DNA of 64,000 bases from Candidatus Thiodiazotropha sp. (ex Codakia rugifera) (lineage in GTDB: Bacteria; Pseudomonadota; Gammaproteobacteria; Chromatiales; Chromatiaceae): assembly GCA_025656675.1 (NCBI GenBank), contig JAHXHN010000003.1, forward strand, positions 744,001 to 808,000, in the 5' to 3' direction. A model generated the notes under the pieces. The model was not told the origin of the DNA. It saw only the letters and a list, made by a program, of their open reading frames with translations, and made no database searches. Each line of letters opens with the position of its first letter. Position 1 is the first letter of the stretch. Below, one piece after another: positions 14,826 through 24,248 of this stretch. Made by a program: the position numbers and the translations under genes.

Positions 14826-15886
14826 TGCGCTATTCCATGGGCACCTTCAAGCAGGTTCCCACTCAGATCAACACTATCGAAAACAGCTTCCCGTAAATTG
14901 GCTTTACGCAGATTACATCGATGCAAAACCGCACCGGTAAAGTCGGCACCATAGAGATTGGTTTGCTCTAAATCGACAAACGCCAGTCTGGCCTGTCGAA
15001 AGCTTGCATCTTTCAGATTGGCGCCACTGAACATGACCCGTGATATCTGAGCATGGGAAAAATCCACACCGACCAAATTACCGCTGATTTCAACACCCTC
15101 CAGCCTTGCTCCCTGTAATTTGGCTCCGTTCAGTTTGGCACCATGCATACGGGCACCTTCAAAATTCGCCTGTTGAAGATCTGCGCCTACAAACTGTACC
15201 TTTTTCAGCTCGGCATCGATGAATAGAGCATCCCTCAAACGGGTATTGGAGAGATCCGCCTTGAGCAATTTCGCTTGGCTAAAATCGATACCACTCAAAT
15301 CGAGGTTTGTAAGCTTTGCTTGACGTAGATCTGCCTGTTTAAAACGTGCACCTGTCACGGAAGCCACCCGTGTCATATCAAGACCACGAAGATTGGCGCT
15401 ATCGAAAACTGCATCTGTGAATAGGGCACCCTCAAGCTGGCTGCGTTCCAATGAAGCTGAAGTAAGGTCTGCGCCACTCAGGTTGGCACCGGTCAAATCC
15501 GCTCCTTCAAGATTTGCTTCACGGAGATTGGCATTTCTGAGATCTGCACCTCTCAACACTGCACGACTGAACTTACCCCGTTGCAGATTATGTCCCTGTA
15601 GATTCGTATCACTGAGATCAGCTCTCGCAAAACTTGCCCCCTTCAGACTGGCCCCTTCTAACTGTGCTCCTTTGAGATCGGTTTTGTAGAGAATGGCATA
15701 GTCAAGTTTTGCGCCACGCAGATCGGCCTGATGAAGATCCATTGATCGCAGGTCAGCCTGCTTCAGGTCACACTGTTGGCACGCCCTATCGGTTGTTAAC
15801 TGATTGACTGCCTGCTCACTTGCCGATAGCAATAAGGGCATTGATACCAGAAATAACTGAATCGTCACGATGAATAATTTAGCCAA
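14822..15886 (-). CDS. Exported pentapeptide-repeat protein
   Basis: 354 residues. A signal peptide (L-F-I-V-T-I-Q-L-F-L-V-S-M-P-L-L-L, cleavage near L-S-A-S-E) is followed, from about residue 35 to the end, by some sixty tandem A-D/N-L-x-x units such as A-D-L-R-G, A-N-L-R-E and A-N-L-E-G. These build a right-handed quadrilateral beta-helix. A C-Q-Q-C pair precedes the repeats. Most characterised members (MfpA/Qnr type) are cytoplasmic DNA mimics; an exported one must do something else, probably binding at the envelope. It stands alone between aqpZ and mfd. The fold is certain, the function unknown. Confidence 0.85.
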   Translation of the reverse strand: MAKLFIVTIQLFLVSMPLLLSASEQAVNQLTTDRACQQCDLKQADLRSMDLHQADLRGAKLDYAILYKTDLKGAQLEGASLKGASFARADLSDTNLQGHNLQRGKFSRAVLRGADLRNANLREANLEGADLTGANLSGADLTSASLERSQLEGALFTDAVFDSANLRGLDMTRVASVTGARFKQADLRQAKLTNLDLSGIDFSQAKLLKADLSNTRLRDALFIDAELKKVQFVGADLQQANFEGARMHGAKLNGAKLQGARLEGVEISGNLVGVDFSHAQISRVMFSGANLKDASFRQARLAFVDLEQTNLYGADFTGAVLHRCNLRKANLREAVFDSVDLSGNLLEGAHGIAH

Positions 15887-16035
15887 TACAATACCTCTCT
15901 GTTCAAGCTCGCTGATTGAGACCCGATGATCGTAACCATAGCATGACTATCATCATTGCCAGATATTCGTATGATCTCTGGAACAAGTTATGAGACAATC
16001 GCCTGCTTTTTAAGTCAGTCCAGCCTATTCCTCGC

Positions 16036-19000
16036 ATGAGCAAACAACCAGAACGCCTGCACTCCCCATTTTCTCCCCGGTTACCGGAAGCGGTCGATGA
16101 GCGACTGCAATGGGGCAGATTATATGGGTGTAGTGCCTCCCTGGCGATCGCCAATGCTGCCAAGGCTTTCCAGGGACTGCTGCTGGTTGTCACCCCTGAT
16201 ATGCCATCAGCTACCCGGTTGGAACGGGAGCTGAGGTTCTTCCTTGATACAACCGATGTGCCGGTCATCAATTTCCCGGACTGGGAGACGCTGCCTTACG
16301 ATCTCTTCTCTCCTTTACCGGAGCTGATCTCGCAGCGACTACTGACCCTCTACAGACTGCCACAGATCTCCCATGGCATCCTTGTTGCGCCGGTATCCAC
16401 TCTGATGCAGCGCCTGGTTCCACAGCATTTCCTGGATGCCCACTGCCTTATCGTAGAGACCGGACAGCGACTCAACATTGATGAAACCCGTCGACGTCTT
16501 GAGCAGAGTGGGTATCAGTGTGTCTCTCAAGTACTTTCCCATGGAGAATTTGCGGTCAGAGGTTCGTTGCTCGATATATTTCCGATGGGTAGCCAATCCC
16601 CCTATCGTATCGACTTATTTGATGACGAGGTCGATACCATTCGTACCTTCGATCCTGAGAGTCAGCGTTCCGCTGAAAAGTTCGAACGCATCGAAATGCT
16701 ACCGGCAAGAGAATTTCCATTGGATGAAGCCGGTATTACCCAATTCCGCCGCAACTACCGAACCCAGTTCGAGGGCGATTTACAGCAAAGCCTGATCTAT
16801 CGAGATGTCTCTGATGGCAAGGTTCCAAGCGGCCTGGAGTACTATCTACCACTATTTTTCGAGCAGACCGCAACCCTCTTCGACTATCTGCCGACACATC
16901 ACATTCAGATACAGCTGGAAGAGGTCAGAGAACAGGCGACCACCTTTTTCGCTGGTGTAGAGGATCGTTTTGAGCAGCGGCGTCACGATATCGAGCGTCC
17001 AGTACTTACACCACAAAGCCTCTATCTTCCGGCAGATGAACTGGCCTCCATGCTAAAGAGAGGTAACTCAGTCACCCTGGGCTATCATGAAGTGCCGGTG
17101 CGTAGCAAAGGCTACGCTGATCGAGTCAACTTCGACACCCAACTACCCCCTCCGGTCGCTTTCCAGGCACGCAGCAAGGAACCTGCCGGGGCACTCAAAC
17201 GCTTTCTCGATGAACAGCCGATGCGGGTATTGTTCATCGCCGAAGGTGCAGGCCGTCGTGAAATGCTGTTGGGCACCCTGCACGATCTCAACATTCAGCC
17301 CAAAGTGGTCGAGAATTGGGACGCCTTCCTCAACAGCGACATCAAGATCGGTCTCTGCGTGGCCCCGATGGAACAGGGACTTGTGTTGAAGGATCAGGGT
17401 ATTGCTCTAATCACGGAGACCCAGCTCTATGGCGAACGAGTCCGACAGGAACGACGCCGGCGCAAGGTCAGCCAGGACCCCGATCAGATAGTACGTAATC
17501 TTACTGAATTGCATATCGGTGCACCGGTGGTACATGAGGATCATGGCGTCGGCCGCTATCTCGGGCTGCAAGCCCTGGATGTGGGTGGAATGGATACCGA
17601 GTTTCTGACCCTGGAGTATGCCCGGGGAGACAAGCTTTATGTACCGGTTTCATCGCTGCACCTGATCAGTCGTTATGCCGGGGCATCACCGGAACATGCC
17701 CCACTTCACCGTCTCGGTGGGGATCAATGGGAGAAGACAAAACGAAAGGCTGCCAAACAGATACGCGACGTTGCTGCAGAACTGCTTGAGATTTATGCCA
17801 GACGTGCAGCCCGTCAAGGTGTGGCCTTCCCAGCCCCTGATGCAGAGTATCAAGCCTTCGCTACCTCATTCGAATTTGAAGAGACGCCTGACCAACTACA
17901 GACCATCGACGCGGTTTTACAGGATATGGTATCACCTCAACCCATGGATCGCGTGGTGTGTGGGGATGTTGGTTTCGGTAAGACCGAGGTGGCCATGCGT
18001 GCCGCTTTCATGGCGACACAAGGCAACAAGCAGGTCGTCGTCCTGGTACCAACCACGCTATTGGCGCAACAGCATTTCCAAAACTTTTCAGATCGGTTTG
18101 CCGACTGGCCGGTCAAGGTTGAAAGTCTGTCGCGTTTTCGTTCCGGCAAACAACAACAGCAGGTTATCGATGGCCTCCAGAATGGTACTGTCGATATTGT
18201 GGTCGGCACCCATAAACTCCTTTCGGAAGGTATCAAATTCAAAAATCTTGGCCTGGTGATCATCGATGAAGAGCATCGATTCGGTGTGCGCCACAAAGAG
18301 AAACTCAAGGCTTTACGCAGTGAAGTCGATCTTCTGACTCTTACCGCCACCCCCATTCCTAGAACCCTCAATATGGCTATGTCGGGTATGCGCGACCTCT
18401 CGATCATCGCCACCCCACCGGCACTCCGTCACCCGGTCAAAACCTTTGTCAGCCAATGGAATGACAGTCTGATCAGCGAGGCCTGTCAGCGCGAACTGAA
18501 ACGTGGTGGTCAAATCTATTTTCTGCATAACGAGGTCAGCACCATTGAGAATATGGCGGAACGACTTGAAGCCCTGCTGCCTGGAATCCGCCTTCAAGTG
18601 GCGCACGGCCAGATGCGAGAACGGGAGTTGGAAGGGATCATGCGCGATTTCTACCACCAGCGCTTCAGCCTGCTGGTTTGCACCACAATTGTGGAGAGCG
18701 GCATCGATGTACCCACAGCCAACACGATGATCATCAACCGGGCCGATAAACTAGGATTGGCGCAACTGCATCAGATTCGTGGCAGGGTCGGACGCTCCCA
18801 CCATCGTGCTTACGCCTACTTGTTTACACCCCCGCCTGGCAGCATCACATCTGACGCAAAAAAGCGTCTCGAAGCCATTGAATCCCTTGAGGATCTCGGT
18901 GCCGGCTTCACCCTGTCCACACACGATATGGAGATCCGGGGTGCAGGTGAGTTGCTGGGTGAAGAACAGAGCGGCCAGATTCAGGAGATAGGTTTTTCAC

Positions 19001-19515
19001 TCTATACCGAGTTACTGGAGCGGGCTGTTGCCGCCCTGAAGGCAGGTAGACAACCGGAGCTGGACAGACCTTTGGATCATGGCACGGAGATTGAACTCAA
19101 CATTCCCGCGCTGCTGCCTGAGGACTATTTACCTGACGTCCATTCTCGCTTGGTACTCTACAAGCGTATCGCCAGTGCCAAGGACGAGACCGATTTGAGG
19201 GATCTGCAGGTAGAGATGATCGACCGATTCGGCTTGCTGCCAGTTGCCACAAAAAATCTGTTTGAGATTACAGCACTGAAACTGCGCGCCCACCCCCTGG
19301 GTATTCGCAAAATCGAGGCTGGGCCCAAAGGCGCCAGGCTGTTGTTTGACGAGAGCCCCAAACTTGACCCCTCTAAACTCATCAGCCTCATTCAGCGTCA
19401 GCCTGACAGATACCGCATGGATGGGAGTGATAAGCTCCGTTATAGCACCGATCTTGAAGAGGTCGACAAACGGGTAAATAAAATACACGATCTACTCGAC
19501 AGCCTGATAGACTGA
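16036..19515 (+). CDS. mfd: Transcription-repair coupling factor Mfd
   Basis: 1159 residues, full family length. Mfd removes RNA polymerase stalled at DNA lesions and recruits UvrA. Order of parts: UvrB-like N-terminus, CarD-like RNA polymerase-interacting domain from about 489 (G-A-P-V-V-H-E-D-H-G-V-G-R-Y), RecG-type motor with Walker A G-F-G-K-T near 646-650 and D-E-E-H-R-F-G near 743-749, motif V (C-T-T-I-V-E-S-G-I-D-V-P), motif VI (H-Q-I-R-G-R-V-G-R), and the TRCF C-terminal domain that masks UvrA binding (I-P-A-L-L-P-E-D-Y-L). No defect seen. It begins 149 bp from the divergent pentapeptide-repeat gene and precedes the csiV-like gene by 45 bp. Confidence 0.98.
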   Translation: MSKQPERLHSPFSPRLPEAVDERLQWGRLYGCSASLAIANAAKAFQGLLLVVTPDMPSATRLERELRFFLDTTDVPVINFPDWETLPYDLFSPLPELISQRLLTLYRLPQISHGILVAPVSTLMQRLVPQHFLDAHCLIVETGQRLNIDETRRRLEQSGYQCVSQVLSHGEFAVRGSLLDIFPMGSQSPYRIDLFDDEVDTIRTFDPESQRSAEKFERIEMLPAREFPLDEAGITQFRRNYRTQFEGDLQQSLIYRDVSDGKVPSGLEYYLPLFFEQTATLFDYLPTHHIQIQLEEVREQATTFFAGVEDRFEQRRHDIERPVLTPQSLYLPADELASMLKRGNSVTLGYHEVPVRSKGYADRVNFDTQLPPPVAFQARSKEPAGALKRFLDEQPMRVLFIAEGAGRREMLLGTLHDLNIQPKVVENWDAFLNSDIKIGLCVAPMEQGLVLKDQGIALITETQLYGERVRQERRRRKVSQDPDQIVRNLTELHIGAPVVHEDHGVGRYLGLQALDVGGMDTEFLTLEYARGDKLYVPVSSLHLISRYAGASPEHAPLHRLGGDQWEKTKRKAAKQIRDVAAELLEIYARRAARQGVAFPAPDAEYQAFATSFEFEETPDQLQTIDAVLQDMVSPQPMDRVVCGDVGFGKTEVAMRAAFMATQGNKQVVVLVPTTLLAQQHFQNFSDRFADWPVKVESLSRFRSGKQQQQVIDGLQNGTVDIVVGTHKLLSEGIKFKNLGLVIIDEEHRFGVRHKEKLKALRSEVDLLTLTATPIPRTLNMAMSGMRDLSIIATPPALRHPVKTFVSQWNDSLISEACQRELKRGGQIYFLHNEVSTIENMAERLEALLPGIRLQVAHGQMRERELEGIMRDFYHQRFSLLVCTTIVESGIDVPTANTMIINRADKLGLAQLHQIRGRVGRSHHRAYAYLFTPPPGSITSDAKKRLEAIESLEDLGAGFTLSTHDMEIRGAGELLGEEQSGQIQEIGFSLYTELLERAVAALKAGRQPELDRPLDHGTEIELNIPALLPEDYLPDVHSRLVLYKRIASAKDETDLRDLQVEMIDRFGLLPVATKNLFEITALKLRAHPLGIRKIEAGPKGARLLFDESPKLDPSKLISLIQRQPDRYRMDGSDKLRYSTDLEEVDKRVNKIHDLLDSLID

Positions 19516-19560
19516 GGCCAGATAGGGTAGCCCAGAAATCGTTATGGAAAGGTTTGTTAG

Positions 19561-20352
19561 ATGAGCACTATTCGGGAATCGCTTACAAGGCTGCTTTTTT
19601 GCGTGCTACTCGTACACCCCTTGCTGTTACATGCAGAAAATGATCAGACCGACGCACCTCAAAACTGGTATCAGTTTGAGGTACTGGTGTTCGAGCGCAT
19701 CGCACCGGGTGCAGGTTCAACAGAGGGTTGGTCCAGCAACCCGGGCAGACCCCAGCCTAAGCATGCGACATGGCTTTCCAAGGGCAGTCCCATGCGGGAC
19801 AATAAACCCATCGCATTTCGTGCGCTACCTGCCGAGGAGAGAGTGCTTAACAATGCCTGGGGTGCAATGCGTAGATCCCGCGACTATCGCCCTCTCTATC
19901 ATGCAGCATGGCGTCAACCCGTAAAGGACCCTAAGCATGCGCAACAAATCCATTTCTCTCTGCGGCCGGCAGATGGTGGCCAATCCTCGGACCTGAATCC
20001 ACCGAAGCTTGAGGGTAGCCTGAAGTTTGGCGTCAAGCGTTATCTGCATCTCGATGTCGATATTGCACTGCATAAGACAGTGAGTGGAAATACAACGCAT
20101 TCGAGTGGTGACGACTTTAACTTCGGCCCCAGCTTCAAACATTATCGATTGCAGGATAGCCGACGTATGCGCAGTGGTAAACTCCACTACATCGATCATC
20201 CCGTCATTGGCCTGCTGACTATCGCCAAGCGCTATGAAATGCCACAGCCGGAAATCGCTGAACCCGCCCCTCTACCGATAACACCCCCTGTTAATGTACC
20301 TGTACAGACACCCTCACAGGACAAGGTCGAAGAGAAACCTGCAAGCAACTAG
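19561..20352 (+). CDS. csiV: CsiV-family periplasmic protein
   Basis: 263 residues with a signal peptide (L-L-F-C-V-L-L-V-H-P-L-L-L-H-A). The first mature segment W-Y-Q-F-E-V-L-V-F-E-R is the hallmark of the CsiV/PF10972 family. Later blocks F-G-V-K-R-Y-L-H-L-D-V-D and R-R-M-R-S-G-K-L-H-Y-I-D-H-P also fit. In Vibrio cholerae CsiV binds peptidoglycan and supports PBP1A activity through LpoA. A gene of this family next to mfd is a common gammaproteobacterial arrangement. The C-terminal 40 residues are Pro-rich and probably disordered. Exact function here is by homology only. Confidence 0.82.
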   Translation: MSTIRESLTRLLFCVLLVHPLLLHAENDQTDAPQNWYQFEVLVFERIAPGAGSTEGWSSNPGRPQPKHATWLSKGSPMRDNKPIAFRALPAEERVLNNAWGAMRRSRDYRPLYHAAWRQPVKDPKHAQQIHFSLRPADGGQSSDLNPPKLEGSLKFGVKRYLHLDVDIALHKTVSGNTTHSSGDDFNFGPSFKHYRLQDSRRMRSGKLHYIDHPVIGLLTIAKRYEMPQPEIAEPAPLPITPPVNVPVQTPSQDKVEEKPASN

Positions 20353-20671
20353 CCTGAAAAAAAACAGGCATGATCATCAACCTGGCTGCATGTAGGGCAT
20401 TGACACAAATGGCACCTATTTGACCGCAGAAGATCGAATATTCATCCACAACCTTATTCAACCATGACTGGTGTGGCATGGCCCCACCATAACCTACTGG
20501 AAGCTTACCAATTCCTCGTATTAACGATTCAGAACCCTATTTAAGTAAGTACTAATTGTCACTTACACAATAGCTCTGTTTGGTAAGTAACCAGGATGTC
20601 TATTGAAATAATGTTACCCCAGCTGCACCAGGCCTGAAACGTAATCGGTGCCGTACAGCAGGGACGGCACC
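20353..20671. other. Gene-free interval with REP-like hairpin at the right end
   Basis: Between the convergent csiV-like and PqiC-type genes. GCCTG (20352-20356) and CAGGC (20365-20369) pair around an A-run just after the csiV stop. At 20647-20671 GGTGCCGT and ACGGCACC pair around a 9-base loop; read on the minus strand this begins GTAGGGTGCCG and overlaps the stop of the lipoprotein gene. Either hairpin could end transcription, though neither has a clear T-run. Confidence 0.5.
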
Positions 20672-21298
20672 CTACGGCTGTGATGATTCAGCCAGAGACT
20701 GAATAGTATCTGCTATCTGTTTTGCCAACTGCCCCATTGCACGATTCGCAGCCATCACGCCAGCTTCAATACCGCTCCCATCGATTACCTCTTCAATCAC
20801 CAGCTGTTGCATTTCAACCAGCTTATTGGCATGGCTCTCAATCAAACTCCAGCGTACTTGCAACCAAATCCTGTCACGCTTCTGTTCAAAGCGACTGATG
20901 TAGAAAAGTACTTCATAATCGGGATGCACACTACCATGCCAGGGATAGGAGATGACCTGCATGTTTTTTAGTTTTTGGCGCAAGAAATCGCTCATCACCT
21001 GAAGCATATTCTCTTGCAGAGAGCCAGCCCATTGGTCGAATTCATGGAGCTCAAGCTGATGTGATGATAGGCGTTTAATTATCTGAGGGCGGTCAAGATA
21101 CCCTGCCAGCTTAATCGGCCCAACACCTATCAGGGTGTGGCCGGCTTGTGGTTTAAAACGAACTATTTCAGCCACATTCGGTTCGCCATCCAGACGATAA
21201 AAACGGGTCGGTTGCGAGGGGCCCGCACACCCTGCCACAAGTAGTGTCAGCAATGCAGCGACTATCATCAATCTTGTCATGATCTTCTGTATCATCAC
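20672..21298 (-). CDS. PqiC-type ABC-transport auxiliary lipoprotein
   Basis: 208 residues. Lipoprotein signal ending L-L-V-A-G-C; next comes F-Y-R-L-D, the usual start of the PqiC/DUF330 fold, then G-V-G-P-I-K-L-A-G-Y-L-D-R-P-Q-I and the segment F-D-Q-W-A-G-S-L-Q-E-N-M. Such proteins sit on the outer membrane inner leaflet and dock MCE-protein tunnels that move lipids between membranes. The ATG overlaps the stop of the MCE gene by 4 bp, so it closes the four-gene transporter operon. Its stop is overlapped by a REP-like element. Confidence 0.85.
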   Translation of the reverse strand: MMIQKIMTRLMIVAALLTLLVAGCAGPSQPTRFYRLDGEPNVAEIVRFKPQAGHTLIGVGPIKLAGYLDRPQIIKRLSSHQLELHEFDQWAGSLQENMLQVMSDFLRQKLKNMQVISYPWHGSVHPDYEVLFYISRFEQKRDRIWLQVRWSLIESHANKLVEMQQLVIEEVIDGSGIEAGVMAANRAMGQLAKQIADTIQSLAESSQP

Positions 21299-22305
21299 TG
21301 CTTCCCTCGTAGTAGTGCTTCCGGATGACGTTCCAAATACTCTGACATAATACGAATAGAGCGGGCCGCCGCTCCCAATTCACGCAGGGTAACTGTTATC
21401 TCGTTCATCACATGAGAATCCTGACTGAGGATCTTATCAGCCGATGTGGCCACCTGCCCTAACTGAGAAAAGGCTGCGTCACCACTGGACATCGTCTGTT
21501 CCCAGCTGCTAAATGCCTGCGCCAGTTTCCCTTCGGATTCGGCAATCATTTTCTGGGATTGAACGGCTGTCCTGGTCACTTCCGCAAGCATCACCTGGGC
21601 ATTCTCAAGGGTGATAGCACTGCTATCAAGTAGCTTGGGTGTATCTTCCAACAACTGTTCAGTGACCGTTTCCAGCCTCTGGGTAACCTGGATGAGTGAT
21701 GTCTTCAATTGTAATAGTTCACCGCTCTCCACCATTTGATCGATACCATCCATAATCGCTGCAAGACGATGGGTGATACGCTCTATCGGCATCGCTTCAA
21801 TAGCTGTGGCTATTCTCTCCATGCTCGATTGAATAGTGGGGATTTCCGGGTAGTTGTTATCTGTACTGACAAACCTGACCGGTGAATCCGGATGAAAATC
21901 GAGTTCGATTTCCAGCTTACCGGTCACCAGACTTTGTAAATTGAGTCTCGCTCTGAGTCCCTGCTCGATCAGCTCATCCAACCCAATCAAACCACCACCA
22001 CTGATTCTTACACCATCAAACCCAACCCGGGTATCGTCGATGCCAATAATCACAGGAATCCTGAACTCATTATTCTGTTGTAGATAAGTGATCGACATCG
22101 ATTCAACCTTCCCCACATTGACACCGCGGAAATTGACGGGGGAGCCAACCTGCAAACCTTTTACATCACTCTCGAAGAATAGAATAAAGCGAGTGGATTG
22201 ATGCGACAAACCACCATTCGACAATAGAAAAACCGAGCCCAATCCTAATGCAAGGGTAGCTAGAACAAAGAAGCCGATGAGTGCGGGGTTGACTTTTGAC
22301 TGCAT
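21295..22305 (-). CDS. MCE-domain (MlaD-like) lipid transport protein
   Basis: 336 residues: one N-terminal membrane anchor (about 9-29), a single MCE domain (about 40-118) with V-K-G-L-Q-V-G-S-P-V-N-F-R-G-V-N-V-G, then a long, mostly helical C-terminal region of about 200 residues (E-R-I-T-H-R-L-A-A-I, T-S-L-I-Q-V-T-Q-R-L and so on). MCE proteins form hexameric periplasmic rings carrying lipids. With 336 residues it is nearly twice the length of E. coli MlaD, so a helical extension resembling that of PqiB or mycobacterial Mce proteins is likely and may span to the PqiC-type lipoprotein. Confidence 0.87.
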   Translation of the reverse strand: MQSKVNPALIGFFVLATLALGLGSVFLLSNGGLSHQSTRFILFFESDVKGLQVGSPVNFRGVNVGKVESMSITYLQQNNEFRIPVIIGIDDTRVGFDGVRISGGGLIGLDELIEQGLRARLNLQSLVTGKLEIELDFHPDSPVRFVSTDNNYPEIPTIQSSMERIATAIEAMPIERITHRLAAIMDGIDQMVESGELLQLKTSLIQVTQRLETVTEQLLEDTPKLLDSSAITLENAQVMLAEVTRTAVQSQKMIAESEGKLAQAFSSWEQTMSSGDAAFSQLGQVATSADKILSQDSHVMNEITVTLRELGAAARSIRIMSEYLERHPEALLRGKQ

Positions 22306-22310
22306 GATTA

Positions 22311-23114
22311 TCAGTTTCCTGTGGTTTGCGAGAGGGTGTCACCCCGGGTAAGAAATTCATGCACCCTGGCATCACTGGAATTGTGGAGTAAATCACCTGG
22401 ATCGCCATGAGCAATCATGGTTTTGGATTCAGGATCGAGAAATACTGAATTGTTACCAATGGCAAAAATACTGGCCAATTCATGAGTGACCACCACAATG
22501 GTGGTACCCAGACTTTCACTTAACTCAATAATCAAGTCATCCAATCGCTTTGCACTGACAGGATCCAATCCGGCTGATGGTTCGTCAAAAAAAAGCAGCT
22601 CCGGATCAAGAGCCATGGCCCGGGCTAATCCTGCACGTTTTTGCATACCACCACTGATCTCCGCAGGATAATAGTCCTCGAAACCTTTCAGCCCGACCAG
22701 TGAAAGCTTAAAGGATGCCAACTCCCGGGCCTGAGAGGCTGACAAGTCAGTGTAGGTCTCAATGGGTAAGGTGATATTCTCAGCTAACGTCATGCTGGTC
22801 CAGAGCGCTCCACTTTGATAGAGCACACCCATCCGCCGCATCAAGCCTTGACGTTTTGAACCATCAAGTTTCCAGAAAGAGTCGCCCTCATAGCGTATGT
22901 CACCCTGTGCAGGTTTTTTCAGTCCGATCAGATGACGAAGCAAGGTGCTTTTTCCACAACCACTACCTCCCATGATAATAAAAATGTCACCTCGTCGAAT
23001 GGTGAAGTTCAGATCTCGTTGGATCACAAAATCCCCATAAGCCATGGTCAGATCTGTCACTTCAATATGAGACCCTGCTGCAGGAGGGGTTAGCGACACC
23101 TTATTTTGCTGCAT
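22311..23114 (-). CDS. ABC transporter ATPase (MlaF-like)
   Basis: 267 residues, one nucleotide-binding domain. Walker A G-G-S-G-C-G-K-S-T, signature S-G-G-M-Q-K-R-A-G-L-A-R-A and Walker B L-L-F-F-D-E-P-S-A-G-L-D-P are all intact, as is the switch His in V-V-T-H-E-L. It should power the MlaE-like permease encoded 3 bp upstream; the MCE gene begins 5 bp after its stop. The M-Q-K-R signature variant is typical of MCE-linked ATPases. Cytoplasmic, peripheral to the inner membrane. Confidence 0.92.
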   Translation of the reverse strand: MQQNKVSLTPPAAGSHIEVTDLTMAYGDFVIQRDLNFTIRRGDIFIIMGGSGCGKSTLLRHLIGLKKPAQGDIRYEGDSFWKLDGSKRQGLMRRMGVLYQSGALWTSMTLAENITLPIETYTDLSASQARELASFKLSLVGLKGFEDYYPAEISGGMQKRAGLARAMALDPELLFFDEPSAGLDPVSAKRLDDLIIELSESLGTTIVVVTHELASIFAIGNNSVFLDPESKTMIAHGDPGDLLHNSSDARVHEFLTRGDTLSQTTGN

Positions 23115-23117
23115 GCT

Positions 23118-24248
23118 TCAAAAGCCTATTTGATTAAAGAGTAATGTGGTAATGGCATCCCAGATCACAATCAACAGGATGGACGTAACCATGGCTGAAG
23201 TAGTGGCATGACCTACAGCCGAGGAGTCACGACCACTCTGTAGACCGCGCAGGCAGCCTGACATGGCGATCACAATAGCAAACAGGAGACTCTTCACCAG
23301 GCCAACGGTCAAATCGGGCCATCCGATTGAGTCACGTGTCTGAATCAAATACTCCAGCAAAGAGATATCCAGCACCCCTACACCGACCAGCAGACCACCG
23401 AAGATGCCAAGAAAATTTGCCCATAGCGTGAGTAGTGGCAGCATGATAAGAAGTGCCAGGAAACGTGGCAGCACCAGAAAGTCCACGATGGAAATCCCAA
23501 ATGTCTTGAGGGCGTCAGTCTCGCCGTTTACCTGCATCGTACCGAGTTGCGCCGCATAGGCCGAACCGGTACGGCCAGCCATGATAATGGCCGTCATCAT
23601 GGCACCCATTTCCCGCACTGAACCCAGTCCGACCAGATTCGCTACATAGATTTCAGCGCCGAACATCTGTAGTTGCACAGCCCCCACGAAGGCAAGCACG
23701 GCACCAACCAATACAGCGATCAGACTGACGATAGGCAGTGCATCAGGCCCTGCTGATTGCAGAAATCCCATAAAATCGACACGCCGAAAGCTGGCTTTTC
23801 CAGACAGCAGACGTAGCATGGCGAGTACCAGCTCTCCTGCGAATTCTGTAAACTGGACCGACTCCCGCCAAGCTTCCAGGGTCGCTATTCCGACACGATA
23901 GACCAACGAGTGTCCCTGTTGCCGGCGTCTTGCACCCTTTCGTTCAGGAACAGCCTGTCCTAACTTGAGTAGCCTGTGTGCCCCTTCAGGTAAGGTATGA
24001 GGTTCAAACAGCAAGCTATATTCCATGGAATAATCGCGCAAGTGCTGCACCAGGTTGAGAAACTGGCTGTCCCAACGATTCAGCTGATGTGTATCGAGTT
24101 GTATCTCTTTCAGACCGTTCCGAGACTGCAGCTCTTTGTGTAGTAACGCCCAATCATAGGTTAAATCCTGAAGTGTCCAGTCACCAATAAACGCGAGTAC
24201 CACAGTGGCATCAGTCGGATATGAGATGATCAGTGAATCTTGCGTCAC
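23118..24248 (-). CDS. MlaE-family permease with N-terminal STAS-like domain
   Basis: 376 residues. The first ~120 resemble a STAS domain (A-T-V-V-L-A-F-I-G-D-W-T-L at 14-26; H-Q-L-N-R-W-D-S-Q-F-L). The MlaE permease follows (G-S-V-R-E-M-G-A-M-M-T-A-I-I-M-A-G-R-T-G-S-A-Y-A is split across 207-230; later M-Q-V-N-G-E-T-D-A-L). Five to six membrane helices. In MlaFEDB a separate MlaB STAS protein regulates the ATPase; here it appears fused to the permease, as in many MCE systems outside the enterics. First gene of the operon, so any promoter lies in the gap to 24607. Confidence 0.9.
   Translation of the reverse strand: MTQDSLIISYPTDATVVLAFIGDWTLQDLTYDWALLHKELQSRNGLKEIQLDTHQLNRWDSQFLNLVQHLRDYSMEYSLLFEPHTLPEGAHRLLKLGQAVPERKGARRRQQGHSLVYRVGIATLEAWRESVQFTEFAGELVLAMLRLLSGKASFRRVDFMGFLQSAGPDALPIVSLIAVLVGAVLAFVGAVQLQMFGAEIYVANLVGLGSVREMGAMMTAIIMAGRTGSAYAAQLGTMQVNGETDALKTFGISIVDFLVLPRFLALLIMLPLLTLWANFLGIFGGLLVGVGVLDISLLEYLIQTRDSIGWPDLTVGLVKSLLFAIVIAMSGCLRGLQSGRDSSAVGHATTSAMVTSILLIVIWDAITTLLFNQIGF

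Noticed and set aside
20352-20369. GCCTG-A8-CAGGC after the csiV-like gene as a terminator
   Set aside because: Short 5-bp stem, A-rich loop and no following T-run; mentioned only as possible.
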